A stretch of DNA of 64,000 bases from Alistipes shahii WAL 8301. GTDB lineage: Bacteria > Bacteroidota > Bacteroidia > Bacteroidales > Rikenellaceae. Positions 8,798 through 17,326 of the stretch are shown here, piece after piece. A program made the translations under genes and the position numbers. Numbering within the stretch: the stretch's first letter is position 1; every line of letters starts with the position of its first letter. Where the stretch lies: assembly GCF_025145845.1 (NCBI RefSeq), contig NZ_CP102253.1:558001-622000 (forward strand), read 5' to 3'. The notes below the pieces were generated by a model. That model was not told the origin of the DNA. It saw nothing but the letters and a program-made list of their open reading frames with translations, and made no database searches.

Positions 8798-9847
8798 CTA
8801 TTTCATCTCCTGCAAATTCACCTTCTTCAGCGTGAAGGAGAACGTGCTGCCCACGCCGAGTTCGCTGCGGACCGTGATCCGTTCGCCGTGCGCTTCGACG
8901 ATATGTTTGACGATGGCCAGCCCGAGTCCCGTGCCGCCCTGCTCCCGCGACCGCCCCTTGTCCGTACGGTAGAAGCGTTCGAACACACGCGGCAGGTCCT
9001 CCTTGGCAATACCCGAACCGTTATCCTCCACCTCGATCAGAATTTTATCCAGCATGTCGCGGAAACGGATGCGGGTCTGCCCGCCCTCCTTGCCGTAGCG
9101 GATCGAGTTGATGATCAGGTTGACGAACACCTGCCCGATGTAGTGTTTGTCAGCCAGCACCCAGAAGGGCGAAGGCAGGTTGTCGGTCCCCTTGACCGAA
9201 ATCCGGATCTCCTTCCTGTCGGCCTCCATCTCGGCCTGCTCGGCGATCTCCTTGGCCAGCGCCACCACGTCGAATCGCTCCAGATTGAGCTTGTTCATGC
9301 TGCTTTCGAGTTTCGAAATGGTGTCGAGGTCGTTGACGATGTTGATCAGACGGTCGATGCTCTTCTCGGCGCGTTCGAGGTATTTGCGGTTGATCAGTTC
9401 GTCCTCCAGCCCTCCGTCCAGCAGCGTCGAAATATATCCCTGGATATTGAATATCGGGGTTTTCAGTTCGTGGGCCACGTTGCCCAGATATTGCTTGCGG
9501 AAGCACTCGGCCTCTTTCAGCCGGGCGATCTCCCGGTCGTTGGTGTCGGCCCAGGCCGTCAGCTCCTCGCCGATGTTCTCGACGCGCTTGTCCTTCAGTT
9601 CCGAGAAGATCTCGTTGGTGTGCACGTCGCGCGAAAGCACGATCGAATAGATCGGCTTGAGTTTGTAAGCCACGTACTTGCGGATGATGAACAGCGCCGC
9701 GAGCGCCACCACGACGAACACCCCGACCGACGTGCAGAGCGTGATCCACCATTCGATATGCTGTATAACCATACCCACGGCGACGATCGCCGTGGCGAGC
9801 AGGGCGATCCACAGCGACGCGCCCTCCTTTGTCTTGATGTGTACCAT
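8798..9847 (-). CDS. PhoR-type sensor histidine kinase
   Basis: A 349-residue kinase with two N-terminal membrane segments (about residues 12-28 and 34-54), no large periplasmic domain, a HisKA dimerisation segment with the phospho-acceptor His in NVAHELKTPIFNIQGY (about residue 127), and an ATPase domain with NLIINSIRYG (N box), DNGSGI (G1) and GGTGLGLAIVKHI (G2). No response-regulator gene is adjacent; its partner must lie elsewhere. It is followed on the same strand after ribE, four bases apart, suggesting shared transcription. The signal is unknown. Confidence 0.92.
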   Translation of the reverse strand: MVHIKTKEGASLWIALLATAIVAVGMVIQHIEWWITLCTSVGVFVVVALAALFIIRKYVAYKLKPIYSIVLSRDVHTNEIFSELKDKRVENIGEELTAWADTNDREIARLKEAECFRKQYLGNVAHELKTPIFNIQGYISTLLDGGLEDELINRKYLERAEKSIDRLINIVNDLDTISKLESSMNKLNLERFDVVALAKEIAEQAEMEADRKEIRISVKGTDNLPSPFWVLADKHYIGQVFVNLIINSIRYGKEGGQTRIRFRDMLDKILIEVEDNGSGIAKEDLPRVFERFYRTDKGRSREQGGTGLGLAIVKHIVEAHGERITVRSELGVGSTFSFTLKKVNLQEMK

Positions 9848-9851
9848 AGGC

Positions 9852-10448
9852 TTACTTCATGTAGTTTTGCATCAGCCGGGCGATGTATTTGCCGACGATG
9901 TCGAATTCGAGGTTCACGACCGAACCGACTTCGATGCGGCAAAAATTCGTGTGCTCGAAGGTGTAGGGAATGATCGCCACCCGGAAACTGCTCTCTTTCG
10001 AGTCGCAGACCGTGAGGCTCACGCCGTTGACCGTCACCGAACCTTTCTCGACCGTGCAGAGTCCGGCGCCCTGCGGCTCGTACTCGAAGGTGAAGTACCA
10101 GCTTCCGTCGGCATCCTCCTTCGCCGTGCAGACCGCCGTCTGGTCGACGTGCCCCTGCACGATGTGCCCGTCGAGCAGGGCATCGGGTTTCATCGACCGT
10201 TCGAGGTTGACCAGATCGCCTTCGCGCAGCAACCCGAGGTTGCTCCTGTCGAGCGTCTCCTTCATGGCCGTCACGGTGTAGGTGTCCTCCGTGATGTCCA
10301 CAACTGTCAAACATACGCCGTTATGTGCTATGCTCTGGTCGATTTTCAACTCCTTGCAGAAATCCGCCCGGAGCGTGAAATCCTTGTTCTGACGGTCCGT
10401 GCGGATCGAAACCACTTCCGCCGTACGTTCCACGATGCCTGAAAACAT
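9852..10448 (-). CDS. ribE: Riboflavin synthase, alpha subunit
   Basis: The 198-residue product begins MFSGIVERTAEVVSI and shows the two-fold lumazine-binding repeat: IAHNGVCLTVVDI with LDGHIVQGHVDQTAV, then TVNGVSLTVCDSKESSFRVAIIPYT. It dismutates two 6,7-dimethyl-8-ribityllumazine molecules to riboflavin. A TTG start nine bases upstream is in frame, but the ATG at 10448 gives the invariant MFSG N-terminus. It is preceded by the regulator gene after only five bases. Confidence 0.95.
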   Translation of the reverse strand: MFSGIVERTAEVVSIRTDRQNKDFTLRADFCKELKIDQSIAHNGVCLTVVDITEDTYTVTAMKETLDRSNLGLLREGDLVNLERSMKPDALLDGHIVQGHVDQTAVCTAKEDADGSWYFTFEYEPQGAGLCTVEKGSVTVNGVSLTVCDSKESSFRVAIIPYTFEHTNFCRIEVGSVVNLEFDIVGKYIARLMQNYMK

Positions 10449-10453
10449 ACTCT

Positions 10454-11083
10454 TCAACTGTTTATGATCAATTTTCCCTTCACTTTGTAGACCGAGACTA
10501 TATCGTTGACGTTCAAAACGATGTCATCGTAATTCTCCCGATCCCCGGCCACCAGGCGGACTTTGCCCTCCTCGTCGGCGGCCCGAACTATCCGCAAAGT
10601 TACAATTTTTCGGCAGACTATCACATATTCACCCCCGGGAATAATTGCATCGCGGTCCACGGCTTTCAGCAGCACGACCGTTCCGGGCGGCACGATGTTT
10701 CCCATCGCACGCCCCGTATAGCACATCGCCAGGTCGCACGCCCCCACCGGAGGCACGACGAGGTTGCTCTCGGCGTCGAGATGCTCCAGATGTGCGATGC
10801 CCTGTTCGACATCCACATTATAATAAGGTATCTGCGCGCCGCGTATCCGCTCCTCGGAGAACATCTGCCCCTCCCCCGTCAGCAGCCAGAGTTTGTCGAC
10901 CTGGGGGAATTTGCTGACGATACGGTCGGCGACGTCCAGCGAAATGCCGTTGTTGCCCCGCTTTATCTGATAGAGGTTTTCGCCGCGCGCCAGGCCGATA
11001 TATAGCGCAAAATAGTTGGTCGACATATTCGCCCACTTGATTACGGCCTCGATTCTTTGCCAATTATTCTGCTTTTCTCGCAT
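10454..11083 (-). CDS. Helix-turn-helix regulator with S24/LexA-like C-terminal domain
   Basis: The 209-residue protein has an N-terminal DNA-binding region (about residues 1-65: MREKQNNWQRIEAVIKWANM, GLARGENLYQIKRGNNGISL) resembling cI-type HTH domains. A C-terminal half with CYTGRAMGNIVPPGTVVLLK and GGEYVIVCRK looks like an S24 peptidase fold. Many Bacteroidales proteins of this layout are annotated as transcriptional regulators. The ATG at 11083 lies just after an AT-rich region shared with the divergent tRNA promoter. Whether the peptidase dyad is active is not clear. Confidence 0.75.
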   Translation of the reverse strand: MREKQNNWQRIEAVIKWANMSTNYFALYIGLARGENLYQIKRGNNGISLDVADRIVSKFPQVDKLWLLTGEGQMFSEERIRGAQIPYYNVDVEQGIAHLEHLDAESNLVVPPVGACDLAMCYTGRAMGNIVPPGTVVLLKAVDRDAIIPGGEYVIVCRKIVTLRIVRAADEEGKVRLVAGDRENYDDIVLNVNDIVSVYKVKGKLIINS

Positions 11084-11127
11084 TTTTTTTTCGAATATTA
11101 AAAAAATTTTTGCATCTTTGCACACCC

Positions 11128-11202
11128 GGTCCCGTAGTTCAATGGATAGAATATAAGATTCCGGTTCTTACGATATGGGTTCGATTCCCGTCGGGACTAC
11201 CA
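11128..11202 (+). tRNA. tRNA-Arg (anticodon CCG)
   Basis: A 75-nt cloverleaf: acceptor GGTCCCG pairs with CGGGACT (first pair G-U), the D-stem is GTTC/GAAT, the anticodon stem TAAGA/TCTTA encloses loop TTCCGGT (anticodon CCG, codon CGG), the T-loop is TTCGATT, and a CCA end is encoded. It is preceded by CATCTTTG, close to a -7 box, and followed by a hairpin terminator. Confidence 0.93.
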
Positions 11203-11203
11203 G

Positions 11204-11241
11204 GCACAGGTGCGCAACAAGCGCACTTGTGCTTTTTTTTA
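11204..11241 (+). terminator. Intrinsic terminator after tRNA-Arg
   Basis: GCACAGGTGCGC and GCGCACTTGTGC form a strong stem around a short loop, followed by a run of eight T. It begins two bases after the tRNA CCA end. The AT-rich 11242-11378 holds nothing recognised. Confidence 0.9.
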
Positions 11242-11378
11242 TCGTATCTGGGCGAATGCAAAGTCGGGCGTCACTTAATTTATTCAACAAAAATAGTAAC
11301 AAATTTCGATCATACAACAAAAAATAGCATATTTAATCGTCCGAATGCCACTTTTAGACACGCCTGCCCGTAATACGA

Positions 11379-11412
11379 TAAAAGGAATCCGCACTCCCGG
11401 TGCGAACTCCTC
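11379..11412 (-). terminator. Probable terminator of the beta-barrel gene
   Basis: On the reverse strand a stem (AGGA...CGCAC/GTGCG...TCCT) is followed by TTTTAT, 36 bases downstream of the stop codon at 11448. Confidence 0.6.
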
Positions 11413-11447
11413 TTATACAATAAATGTGCGATTTATAAAATCAGACT

Positions 11448-12815
11448 TCAAAAAGAGAGGCGCACGCCCAGTCTCAAGGTCAGCGTCAGAGGTGAATCCG
11501 TACGCGACGTACGCAATCCGGTTTCGGTGAAGTAATACGATCCTTCAGGCTCGAAATAAAGCCCCACCATACCGCCTACACGGTATTGCGCCCCCACGGC
11601 TGCAAGCGCCGACCACTGCACGCCCGGTTCGTCGACGGTCTCGGAGCCGAGCCGGGCCGAAACGCATTTCTCGACCATGCCGCCCGCACCCATATATAAC
11701 GAGAAGCGGCCGCGCTCGAGGAACTGCCAGTTGAAGCGGAGGGGAACCCCTATGAAATGGAGTTTTTGCGCCACGTCGTCCGAGGTGTACTGCATCCTCA
11801 CGTCCGAACGCAGCAGGGTGTAGTTCACGCCGCTTTCCAGCGACAGTCCGTGGGCGAACTCCTTGCGCACGGCGATGCCGAAGCTCAACGGCTGGTGGTG
11901 GCGGAACGAACTCTCGCCGTATCCGCTGCTGCGCAGGGGCGCCAGGCTGTTGCCGTTGCCGATCACCGACGAAGCATCGTTCTTTATCGAGGTGTTGAGC
12001 ATCCGGGGAGCCAGACCTTCGCTGTTTCCGCCCGCCACGCCGCCGCCGGCAAACAGGGAGAACGACGCCTTTTTATGCGGTTTGGTGTAGGCTACGAACG
12101 GCTCGTCGGAGAACCCCGCACGACCGGCCGCGCCGGCCGCCGACCGCGTTGCGGGCCGCCCGGAAGCCTGCTTCGAAGCCCTTTCGCCGGAAGCCTCCGC
12201 CTTCGCAGTATCTCCGGAGGCCGTCTTCGCGACTTCACCGGATGACGCCTTTGCGACTTCACTGGACGACGCCTTCGCCGCCTCTCCGGAAACTTCCGCC
12301 GCCACAACCTCTCCGGCCCGGACCGCAGGCTCACCGTCCGTCCGGAGATCTTTCAGGGCCGCCGTCTGCGCAGGCTGCCCTGCTGCCGCAGCGAGGAGCG
12401 ACCGCCGCCCCGCGGAGGATACCTCCCCGGCAACCTGCTCCCGGGGCAGCCCCACCGCCTTTGCAAGGGCGTCCCGTACGGTTTCCGGCTCCGCGGGCTG
12501 CGGTATGGCAACCGCGGTTGCTCCGTCTTCCGCCACCGATGCGATAACAGTCCCATCATTTTCCAACGCCTTGTCCGGCCGGAGCAGAAATTCACCCGCA
12601 ACGGCCAAGATCAGCACGGCAGCGGCTGCGGCGGCAATCCGCGGCCGGTAGATCCGCCATACGGACCCGCGGGGTTTTGTCCCGGAAACCTCCGGCCCCG
12701 GAGCCGCACCGCCCAACTCGCGCTGCAAACGCTCCCATCCCCCCGCCGGAGGCGGGAGTTCGGCGTCGCGAAGCGCGTTCCGCATGGCTTTGATCCAATC
12801 CTTGTCTTGTTTCAT
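11448..12815 (-). CDS. Dual-membrane anti-sigma-like outer membrane beta-barrel protein
   Basis: The 455-residue protein has an N-terminal cytoplasmic segment (MKQDKDWIKAMRNALRDAE, PPPAGGWERLQREL), one inner-membrane helix (IAAAAAAVLILAVAGEFLL, about residues 65-85), a long Ala/Ser/Glu periplasmic linker with degenerate repeats (AKASSSEV, AKASSGEV, AKTASGDT, about 195-225), and a C-terminal beta-barrel (about 255-455) ending in LRLGVRLSF with the terminal Phe typical of outer membrane barrels. It follows an ECF sigma gene on the same strand. This layout fits the dual membrane-spanning anti-sigma (Dma) type described in Bacteroides. I infer that it holds the sigma factor and senses envelope state; that role is not shown by the sequence. 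The ATG at 12815 gives the conserved MKQDKDW start. Confidence 0.75.
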   Translation of the reverse strand: MKQDKDWIKAMRNALRDAELPPPAGGWERLQRELGGAAPGPEVSGTKPRGSVWRIYRPRIAAAAAAVLILAVAGEFLLRPDKALENDGTVIASVAEDGATAVAIPQPAEPETVRDALAKAVGLPREQVAGEVSSAGRRSLLAAAAGQPAQTAALKDLRTDGEPAVRAGEVVAAEVSGEAAKASSSEVAKASSGEVAKTASGDTAKAEASGERASKQASGRPATRSAAGAAGRAGFSDEPFVAYTKPHKKASFSLFAGGGVAGGNSEGLAPRMLNTSIKNDASSVIGNGNSLAPLRSSGYGESSFRHHQPLSFGIAVRKEFAHGLSLESGVNYTLLRSDVRMQYTSDDVAQKLHFIGVPLRFNWQFLERGRFSLYMGAGGMVEKCVSARLGSETVDEPGVQWSALAAVGAQYRVGGMVGLYFEPEGSYYFTETGLRTSRTDSPLTLTLRLGVRLSF

Positions 12816-12887
12816 AGTTCTATGTGAGTCCGGCAGCGCCGGATGATCCACCTTTTTCTGATATTCCGGAGCTGCATCCTCTCGATT

Positions 12888-13442
12888 TCAATGCGTCTCC
12901 AAATAAGCCCTGATCCTGCGGGCCAGCATGGCCCGGGCGCGAAACAACTGCGAAGAGGAGCTTTTCTCGTTGATTCCCAGCATCCGGGCGATGTCGCGGT
13001 GGGAATACTCCTCGATGCAGTAGAGGTTGAACACCGCCCGGTAACCCTCGGGCAGCTCGCCGATGAACCGCATCAGCACCTCGCGCGGAACGCGGGCCAT
13101 CTCCGCCACGTCCGGTTCCGCCACCTCCGCCGCGGCCTTTCCCTCGTCGAGCGTCACGCTTCCCAGCTTGCTGCGGCTGCGTATCCACTCCAGCGCCACG
13201 TTGACCGTGATCCGCTCGATCCAGGCGCGCAGCGAGCCGGTTCCCCGGTAGGTGAAGCGGTCGAACGCCCCGTAGATCTTCAGAAAAGCGTCGTGGAGCA
13301 GGTCTTCGGCCGTCGCGCGGTCTCCGGCGTAACGCATGCAAATCGACAACAGACGGCCTGCATAGCGGTCGTACAGCTCCTTGCGGGCCATATCGTCCCC
13401 TTTCCTGCACCCTTCGGCCAGTATCTGTTCCTCCATTTGCAT
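12888..13442 (-). CDS. ECF-family RNA polymerase sigma factor
   Basis: The 184-residue protein has region 2 (ARKELYDRYAGRLLSICMRY, AEDLLHDAFLKIYGAFDRF) and region 4 (LPEGYRAVFNLYCIEEYSHRD, LGINEKSSSSQLFRARAML) of sigma-70 ECF factors. It probably directs transcription of its own operon, which includes the barrel/anti-sigma gene 72 bases downstream. The start could be the ATG at 13442 or 13436; they differ by two residues. Confidence 0.93.
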   Translation of the reverse strand: MQMEEQILAEGCRKGDDMARKELYDRYAGRLLSICMRYAGDRATAEDLLHDAFLKIYGAFDRFTYRGTGSLRAWIERITVNVALEWIRSRSKLGSVTLDEGKAAAEVAEPDVAEMARVPREVLMRFIGELPEGYRAVFNLYCIEEYSHRDIARMLGINEKSSSSQLFRARAMLARRIRAYLETH

Positions 13443-13570
13443 TACTCAATACACTCTATAAATGCCGCGGAAGGCAAAAGACTGCATGAGTGAAAAAAAT
13501 TTATTTCGCATGCAGTATTCGGCCCTGCCGGACGTTTTAAGAGCGAAAGGTAACATAAAATATGGATATT

Positions 13571-14296
13571 ATGAAAAAATTCGGTTTATTCCTCATCGCA
13601 GCTATAGCTGTCACCGCTTTTACCTCCTGCAACGACGACGACGGCGGCGAACCGCTCCGTACGCTCATCACCACCGTCCGCACGCTCGACGGCGGAGACT
13701 ACTATTTCCAGCGCGACAACGGGGAGACGCTCTACCCCGGCAACAAGTCCCGCGTCCCGGGCTACAAGCCCGATCCCGACAAAACGCAGCGGGTCATCAT
13801 CTGGTTCACATTGCAGAACGGCATTGCCGATTACGATTACAACATCGACCTCTATTTCGTGGAAAACATCTACACCGGCACTTCGGAGATCGTGACCGAC
13901 GCGGCTCGGCTCGAAGAGCTGGGCAGCGCCAAAACGGGCTTCCAGAGCAATACGTTCAACCTCACGAAAGAGTGGCTGACCTTCTATGCGCTCTACCCCG
14001 TATCGGACAATTCGAAACACACGTTCACGGTGATCGTCAACGAGGTGAAAGACGAAGGCGAAAAGGGTGACGGAGGCGCCGAACAGTCCGAAGCGGCCGA
14101 AACGGATTACCTGCAACTGGAGTTGCGCCACAACCCCGGCGGCGACACGCAGGGCTATACCGACGGCTATTACGTTTCGTTCGACCTCACGCCGCTCGCC
14201 GAACGGCTCGAAGGCAAGAAGGGCGTCGTCCTGCATATCGAGACCAACAAAAACGGTCCCCAGGAGATCAAACTCGACCTGCTGCAGAAGAAGTAG
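13571..14296 (+). CDS. NigD-like lipoprotein
   Basis: A 241-residue secreted lipoprotein. The signal MKKFGLFLIAAIAVTAFTSC ends at a lipobox (FTSC) with Asn-Asp-Asp after the cysteine, which in Bacteroidota favours surface exposure. The body contains VNEVKDEGEKGDGGAEQSEA, an acidic low-complexity insert, and beta-rich sequence (YYVSFDLTPLAER) like NigD proteins. Its function is unknown. A terminator follows at 14319. Confidence 0.72.
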   Translation: MKKFGLFLIAAIAVTAFTSCNDDDGGEPLRTLITTVRTLDGGDYYFQRDNGETLYPGNKSRVPGYKPDPDKTQRVIIWFTLQNGIADYDYNIDLYFVENIYTGTSEIVTDAARLEELGSAKTGFQSNTFNLTKEWLTFYALYPVSDNSKHTFTVIVNEVKDEGEKGDGGAEQSEAAETDYLQLELRHNPGGDTQGYTDGYYVSFDLTPLAERLEGKKGVVLHIETNKNGPQEIKLDLLQKK

Positions 14297-14318
14297 CCAC
14301 TCCCTCACGGCAGCTGCT

Positions 14319-14349
14319 CCGGTCCGCCACTCTGCGGACCGGATTTTTT
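14319..14349 (+). terminator. Intrinsic terminator after the NigD-like gene
   Basis: CCGGTCCGC and GCGGACCGG form a perfect nine-base-pair stem around a six-base loop, followed by ATTTTTT. Confidence 0.92.
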
Positions 14350-14434
14350 GCGTCCTGCCGCAGCGCCCCGCAGAGGCGCGTGTGGTCGGAAGATTCGTTC
14401 TCCGGAACCTCGACTCCGTTTTCAGGCGGCAGCT

Positions 14435-14480
14435 CCCGGGGGTCCGCCCGCAACTGCGTTGCGGGCAGGCCTCCCCCGGG
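14435..14480. repeat. Long GC-rich imperfect inverted repeat upstream of ruvB
   Basis: CCCGGGGG and GCCCGCAAC on the left pair with GTTGCGGGC and CCCCCGGG on the right, with a small internal loop and a three-base apex. No T-run follows, so it is not a standard terminator. The rest of 14350-14610 holds nothing else recognised. Confidence 0.65.
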
Positions 14481-14615
14481 CGAAGCGAGCCGGCCCTTCC
14501 CGGGCCATGCCCCGGATCGCGCTCCAACACCGGCCGTGCGCCCCGAACCGGCCTCCGGCCCGCCTCCCGGCGCATTGTTTTTTCGCCCCGAGGGCGCAGA
14601 TTTGCCGAAAATCGC

Positions 14616-14623
14616 TATCTTTG
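14616..14623 (+). promoter_or_regulatory. Bacteroidota -7 box for ruvB
   Basis: TATCTTTG matches TAnnTTTG four bases before the ruvB ATG at 14628. Confidence 0.55.
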
Positions 14624-14627
14624 CATC

Positions 14628-15635
14628 ATGTCAATCGTACGCAACACGGAGAGCGATCTCGAATTCGAGAACAAAATCCGCCCGCAGGAGCTGGAAACCT
14701 TCTCCGGGCAGGACAAGATCGTCGAAAACCTCCATATCTTCATCAAGGCGGCGCTCATGCGCGGCGACTCGCTCGACCACGTCCTGCTGCACGGCCCCCC
14801 GGGACTGGGCAAGACGACCCTCGCGAACATCATCGCCAACGAAATGGGGGCGCAGCTGCGCGTCACGTCGGGTCCGGTGCTCGACAAGCCGGGCGACCTG
14901 GCGGGCCTGCTGACCAACCTCAATCCGGGCGACGTGCTTTTCATCGACGAGATCCACCGCCTCAGCCCGATCGTCGAGGAGTATCTCTACTCGGCGATGG
15001 AGGACTATAAAATCGACATCGTGCTGGACAAAGGCCCCTCGGCCCGCTCGATCCAGATCGAGCTGGCGCCCTTCACGCTCATCGGCGCCACGACGCGCAG
15101 CGGCCTGCTGACTTCGCCCCTCAGGGCGCGTTTCGGCATCCAGTGCCACCTCGAATACTACGACGCCCCGGTGCTCGCGGGCATCGTGCGGCGCTCGGCA
15201 CGCATCCTCGACGTCTCGATCGACGACGACGCGGCCCACGAAGTGGCCCTGCGTTCGCGCGGCACGCCGCGTATCGCCAACGCCCTGCTGCGCCGCGTGC
15301 GCGACTTCGCGATGGTCAAGGGCGAAGGGCACATCGACCTCGAAATCACCCGCATCGCCCTCGCGGCGCTGAACATCGACTCGCGCGGACTGGACCAGAT
15401 GGACAACAAGATTCTCGGAACGATCATCGAGAAATTCAACGGCGGTCCCGTGGGCCTGAACACCGTGGCCACGGCCGTGGGCGAAGAGGCCGGGACGATC
15501 GAGGAGGTCTACGAGCCGTTCCTGATCAAGGAGGGCTTCCTCAAACGCACGCCCCGCGGCCGCGAGGCGACGCCGCTGGCCTACCAGCACCTCGGATTCA
15601 CCCACCCGCGCGACGGAGAGGCTTCGCTCTTCTGA
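14628..15635 (+). CDS. ruvB: Holliday junction branch-migration helicase RuvB
   Basis: The 335-residue protein has Walker A HGPPGLGKTTLANIIANEMG, Walker B LFIDEIHRLSP, sensor 1 LIGATTRSGLL and the C-terminal winged-helix tail (FLKRTPRGREATPLAYQHLG). It is the hexameric motor that drives branch migration with RuvA. The frame stays open for 187 codons upstream, but the ATG at 14628 gives the family N-terminus (SIVRNTESDLEFENKIRPQ) and sits directly behind a -7 box. Confidence 0.97.
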   Translation: MSIVRNTESDLEFENKIRPQELETFSGQDKIVENLHIFIKAALMRGDSLDHVLLHGPPGLGKTTLANIIANEMGAQLRVTSGPVLDKPGDLAGLLTNLNPGDVLFIDEIHRLSPIVEEYLYSAMEDYKIDIVLDKGPSARSIQIELAPFTLIGATTRSGLLTSPLRARFGIQCHLEYYDAPVLAGIVRRSARILDVSIDDDAAHEVALRSRGTPRIANALLRRVRDFAMVKGEGHIDLEITRIALAALNIDSRGLDQMDNKILGTIIEKFNGGPVGLNTVATAVGEEAGTIEEVYEPFLIKEGFLKRTPRGREATPLAYQHLGFTHPRDGEASLF

Positions 15636-15645
15636 CCGCGGGGAG

Positions 15646-15858
15646 TTGCCGACACGCCCGGAACACCTCGGCCGTCACTATGACAAACGCTCCATCAGCA
15701 ATTTCGGCGTGCATTGCGACATCGGCTGCGAATACCGCATCTCCTACCGCGTCGGCGTCAGTTACACCTTCTACGCCGGCTCCTGCCGACTCCCGGGCAT
15801 CCAAAGCCCCACCCGCACCCGGACGGGCGTCAACGGCGGCCTGCGGTTTTATTTCTAA
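15646..15858 (+). pseudogene. Remnant of an outer membrane beta-barrel gene
   Basis: The 213 bases encode sequence with alternating polar and aromatic residues (GVHCDIGCEYRISYRVGVSYTF) and end GVNGGLRFYF, the C-terminal beta-strand signature of outer membrane barrels. There is no signal sequence or full-length barrel, so I read it as the 3' relic of a decayed porin-like gene. The alternative is a chance open frame in GC-rich DNA. Confidence 0.5.
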
Positions 15859-15909
15859 AATAATTTCAGAAAATTCTAAAATTTGTTAAGATCGGAGCAA
15901 TTTTTGTGT

Positions 15910-15917
15910 TATATTTG
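15910..15917 (+). promoter_or_regulatory. Bacteroidota -7 box for malic enzyme
   Basis: TATATTTG matches TAnnTTTG about 30 bases before the start codon; a TTTG at 15882 is somewhat too far upstream to be a standard -33 box. Confidence 0.55.
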
Positions 15918-15948
15918 CCGTTATAGGTTAACAGGTTACTAACGGAAA

Positions 15949-17238
15949 ATGAGAGAGATGAACACAAAAACGCAACTCGACGACGCGGCGCTGCGCTACC
16001 ACAGCGAAGGCCGCCCCGGTAAGATCGGGATCGTCCCGACCAAACCCTATCATACGCAGTACGATCTGTCGCTGGCCTACTCGCCCGGCGTGGCGGCTCC
16101 GTCGCTGGCCATCGCCGAAGAGCCGGACGACGTTTACAAATACACGGGCAAGGGCAACCTCGTGGCCGTGATCTCGAACGGCACGGCCGTCCTCGGACTG
16201 GGCAACATCGGTCCCCTGGCGGCCAAGCCCGTCATGGAGGGCAAAAGCATGCTCTTCAAGACCTATGCAGGCATCGACGCCTTCGACATCGAGGTCGACA
16301 CGACCGATCCCGAGGAGTTCATCCGCACGGTGAAAGCCATCGCTCCCACCTTCGGAGGCATCAACCTCGAGGACATCAAGGCCCCGGAGTGTTTCGAGAT
16401 CGAGACCCGCCTGCGCGAGGAGCTGGACATTCCCCTGATGCACGACGACCAGCACGGCACGGCGATCATCTCCTCGGCGGCGCTTCTGAACGGCGCGAAG
16501 ATCGCCGGCAAGGAGCTGGACAAAATGCGCGTTGTGGTCAACGGCGCCGGAGCCGCCGCCATCGCCTGCGCGCGCCTGTTCGTGGAGCTCGGCATCCGCC
16601 GCGAGAACATGGTGCTTTGCGACAGTCATGGAGCGGTCACGGTCTACCGCGAGGACATCAACCCGATGAAGCGCGAATTCGCCACCACGCGGCGCATCAC
16701 GACGCTGGCCGAGGCGCTGCACGACGCCGACGTGTTCCTGGGCGTCTCGAAGGCCGACACGCTGACGCCCGAGATGCTGCGCACGATGTCCGGCAACCCG
16801 ATCGTCATGGCCCTCGCCAATCCCGATCCCGAAATCGCCTACGATACCGCGATGCTCTCGCGCCCCGACATCATCTTCGCCACGGGCCGTTCGGACTACC
16901 CGAACCAGGTCAACAACGTGTTGGGGTTCCCCTACATCTTCCGGGGTGCGCTCGACGTGCGGGCCACGAAGATCAACGAGGAGATGAAACTCGCCGCGGC
17001 GCATGCGCTGGCCGAACTGACCCGCCAGCCGGTTCCGACCATGGTCCTGCGCGCCTACGGGGTCGAGAAGCTCGAATTCGGGCGCACCTACCTGATCCCC
17101 AAGCCGCTCGATCCGCGCCTGCTGTGCACCGTCGCCCCCGCCGTTGCGAAGGCCGCCGTCGAATCGGGCGTCGCCAAACAACCGATCGCAGACTGGGACA
17201 CCTATGCCGAGAGTCTGCGGAAACGCTATCAGGAATAA
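15949..17238 (+). CDS. NAD(P)-dependent malic enzyme, single-domain form
   Basis: The 429-residue protein carries LAYSPGVAAPSLAIAEEPDDVYKYTGKGN, LGLGNIGPLAAKPVMEGK, the metal-binding HDDQHGTAIISSAALLN region and the Rossmann motif VVNGAGAAAIACARL of malic enzymes. It decarboxylates malate to pyruvate and CO2. It lacks the C-terminal phosphotransacetylase-like domain of the 750-residue MaeB proteins. The start is ATG 15949 or ATG 15958. A strong terminator follows immediately. Confidence 0.93.
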   Translation: MREMNTKTQLDDAALRYHSEGRPGKIGIVPTKPYHTQYDLSLAYSPGVAAPSLAIAEEPDDVYKYTGKGNLVAVISNGTAVLGLGNIGPLAAKPVMEGKSMLFKTYAGIDAFDIEVDTTDPEEFIRTVKAIAPTFGGINLEDIKAPECFEIETRLREELDIPLMHDDQHGTAIISSAALLNGAKIAGKELDKMRVVVNGAGAAAIACARLFVELGIRRENMVLCDSHGAVTVYREDINPMKREFATTRRITTLAEALHDADVFLGVSKADTLTPEMLRTMSGNPIVMALANPDPEIAYDTAMLSRPDIIFATGRSDYPNQVNNVLGFPYIFRGALDVRATKINEEMKLAAAHALAELTRQPVPTMVLRAYGVEKLEFGRTYLIPKPLDPRLLCTVAPAVAKAAVESGVAKQPIADWDTYAESLRKRYQE

Positions 17239-17240
17239 GC

Positions 17241-17275
17241 AAAATCCGGTCGAATGATTCGACCGGATTTTTTTT
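17241..17275 (+). terminator. Intrinsic terminator after malic enzyme
   Basis: AAATCCGGTCGAA and TTCGACCGGATTT form a long stem with a short loop, followed by a run of T; it may also serve aroB on the other strand. Confidence 0.93.
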
Positions 17276-17326
17276 GTATCTACCGCACACCCGACCCTCT
17301 CTGTACCGAAAGCGCCGGAACCAGCT

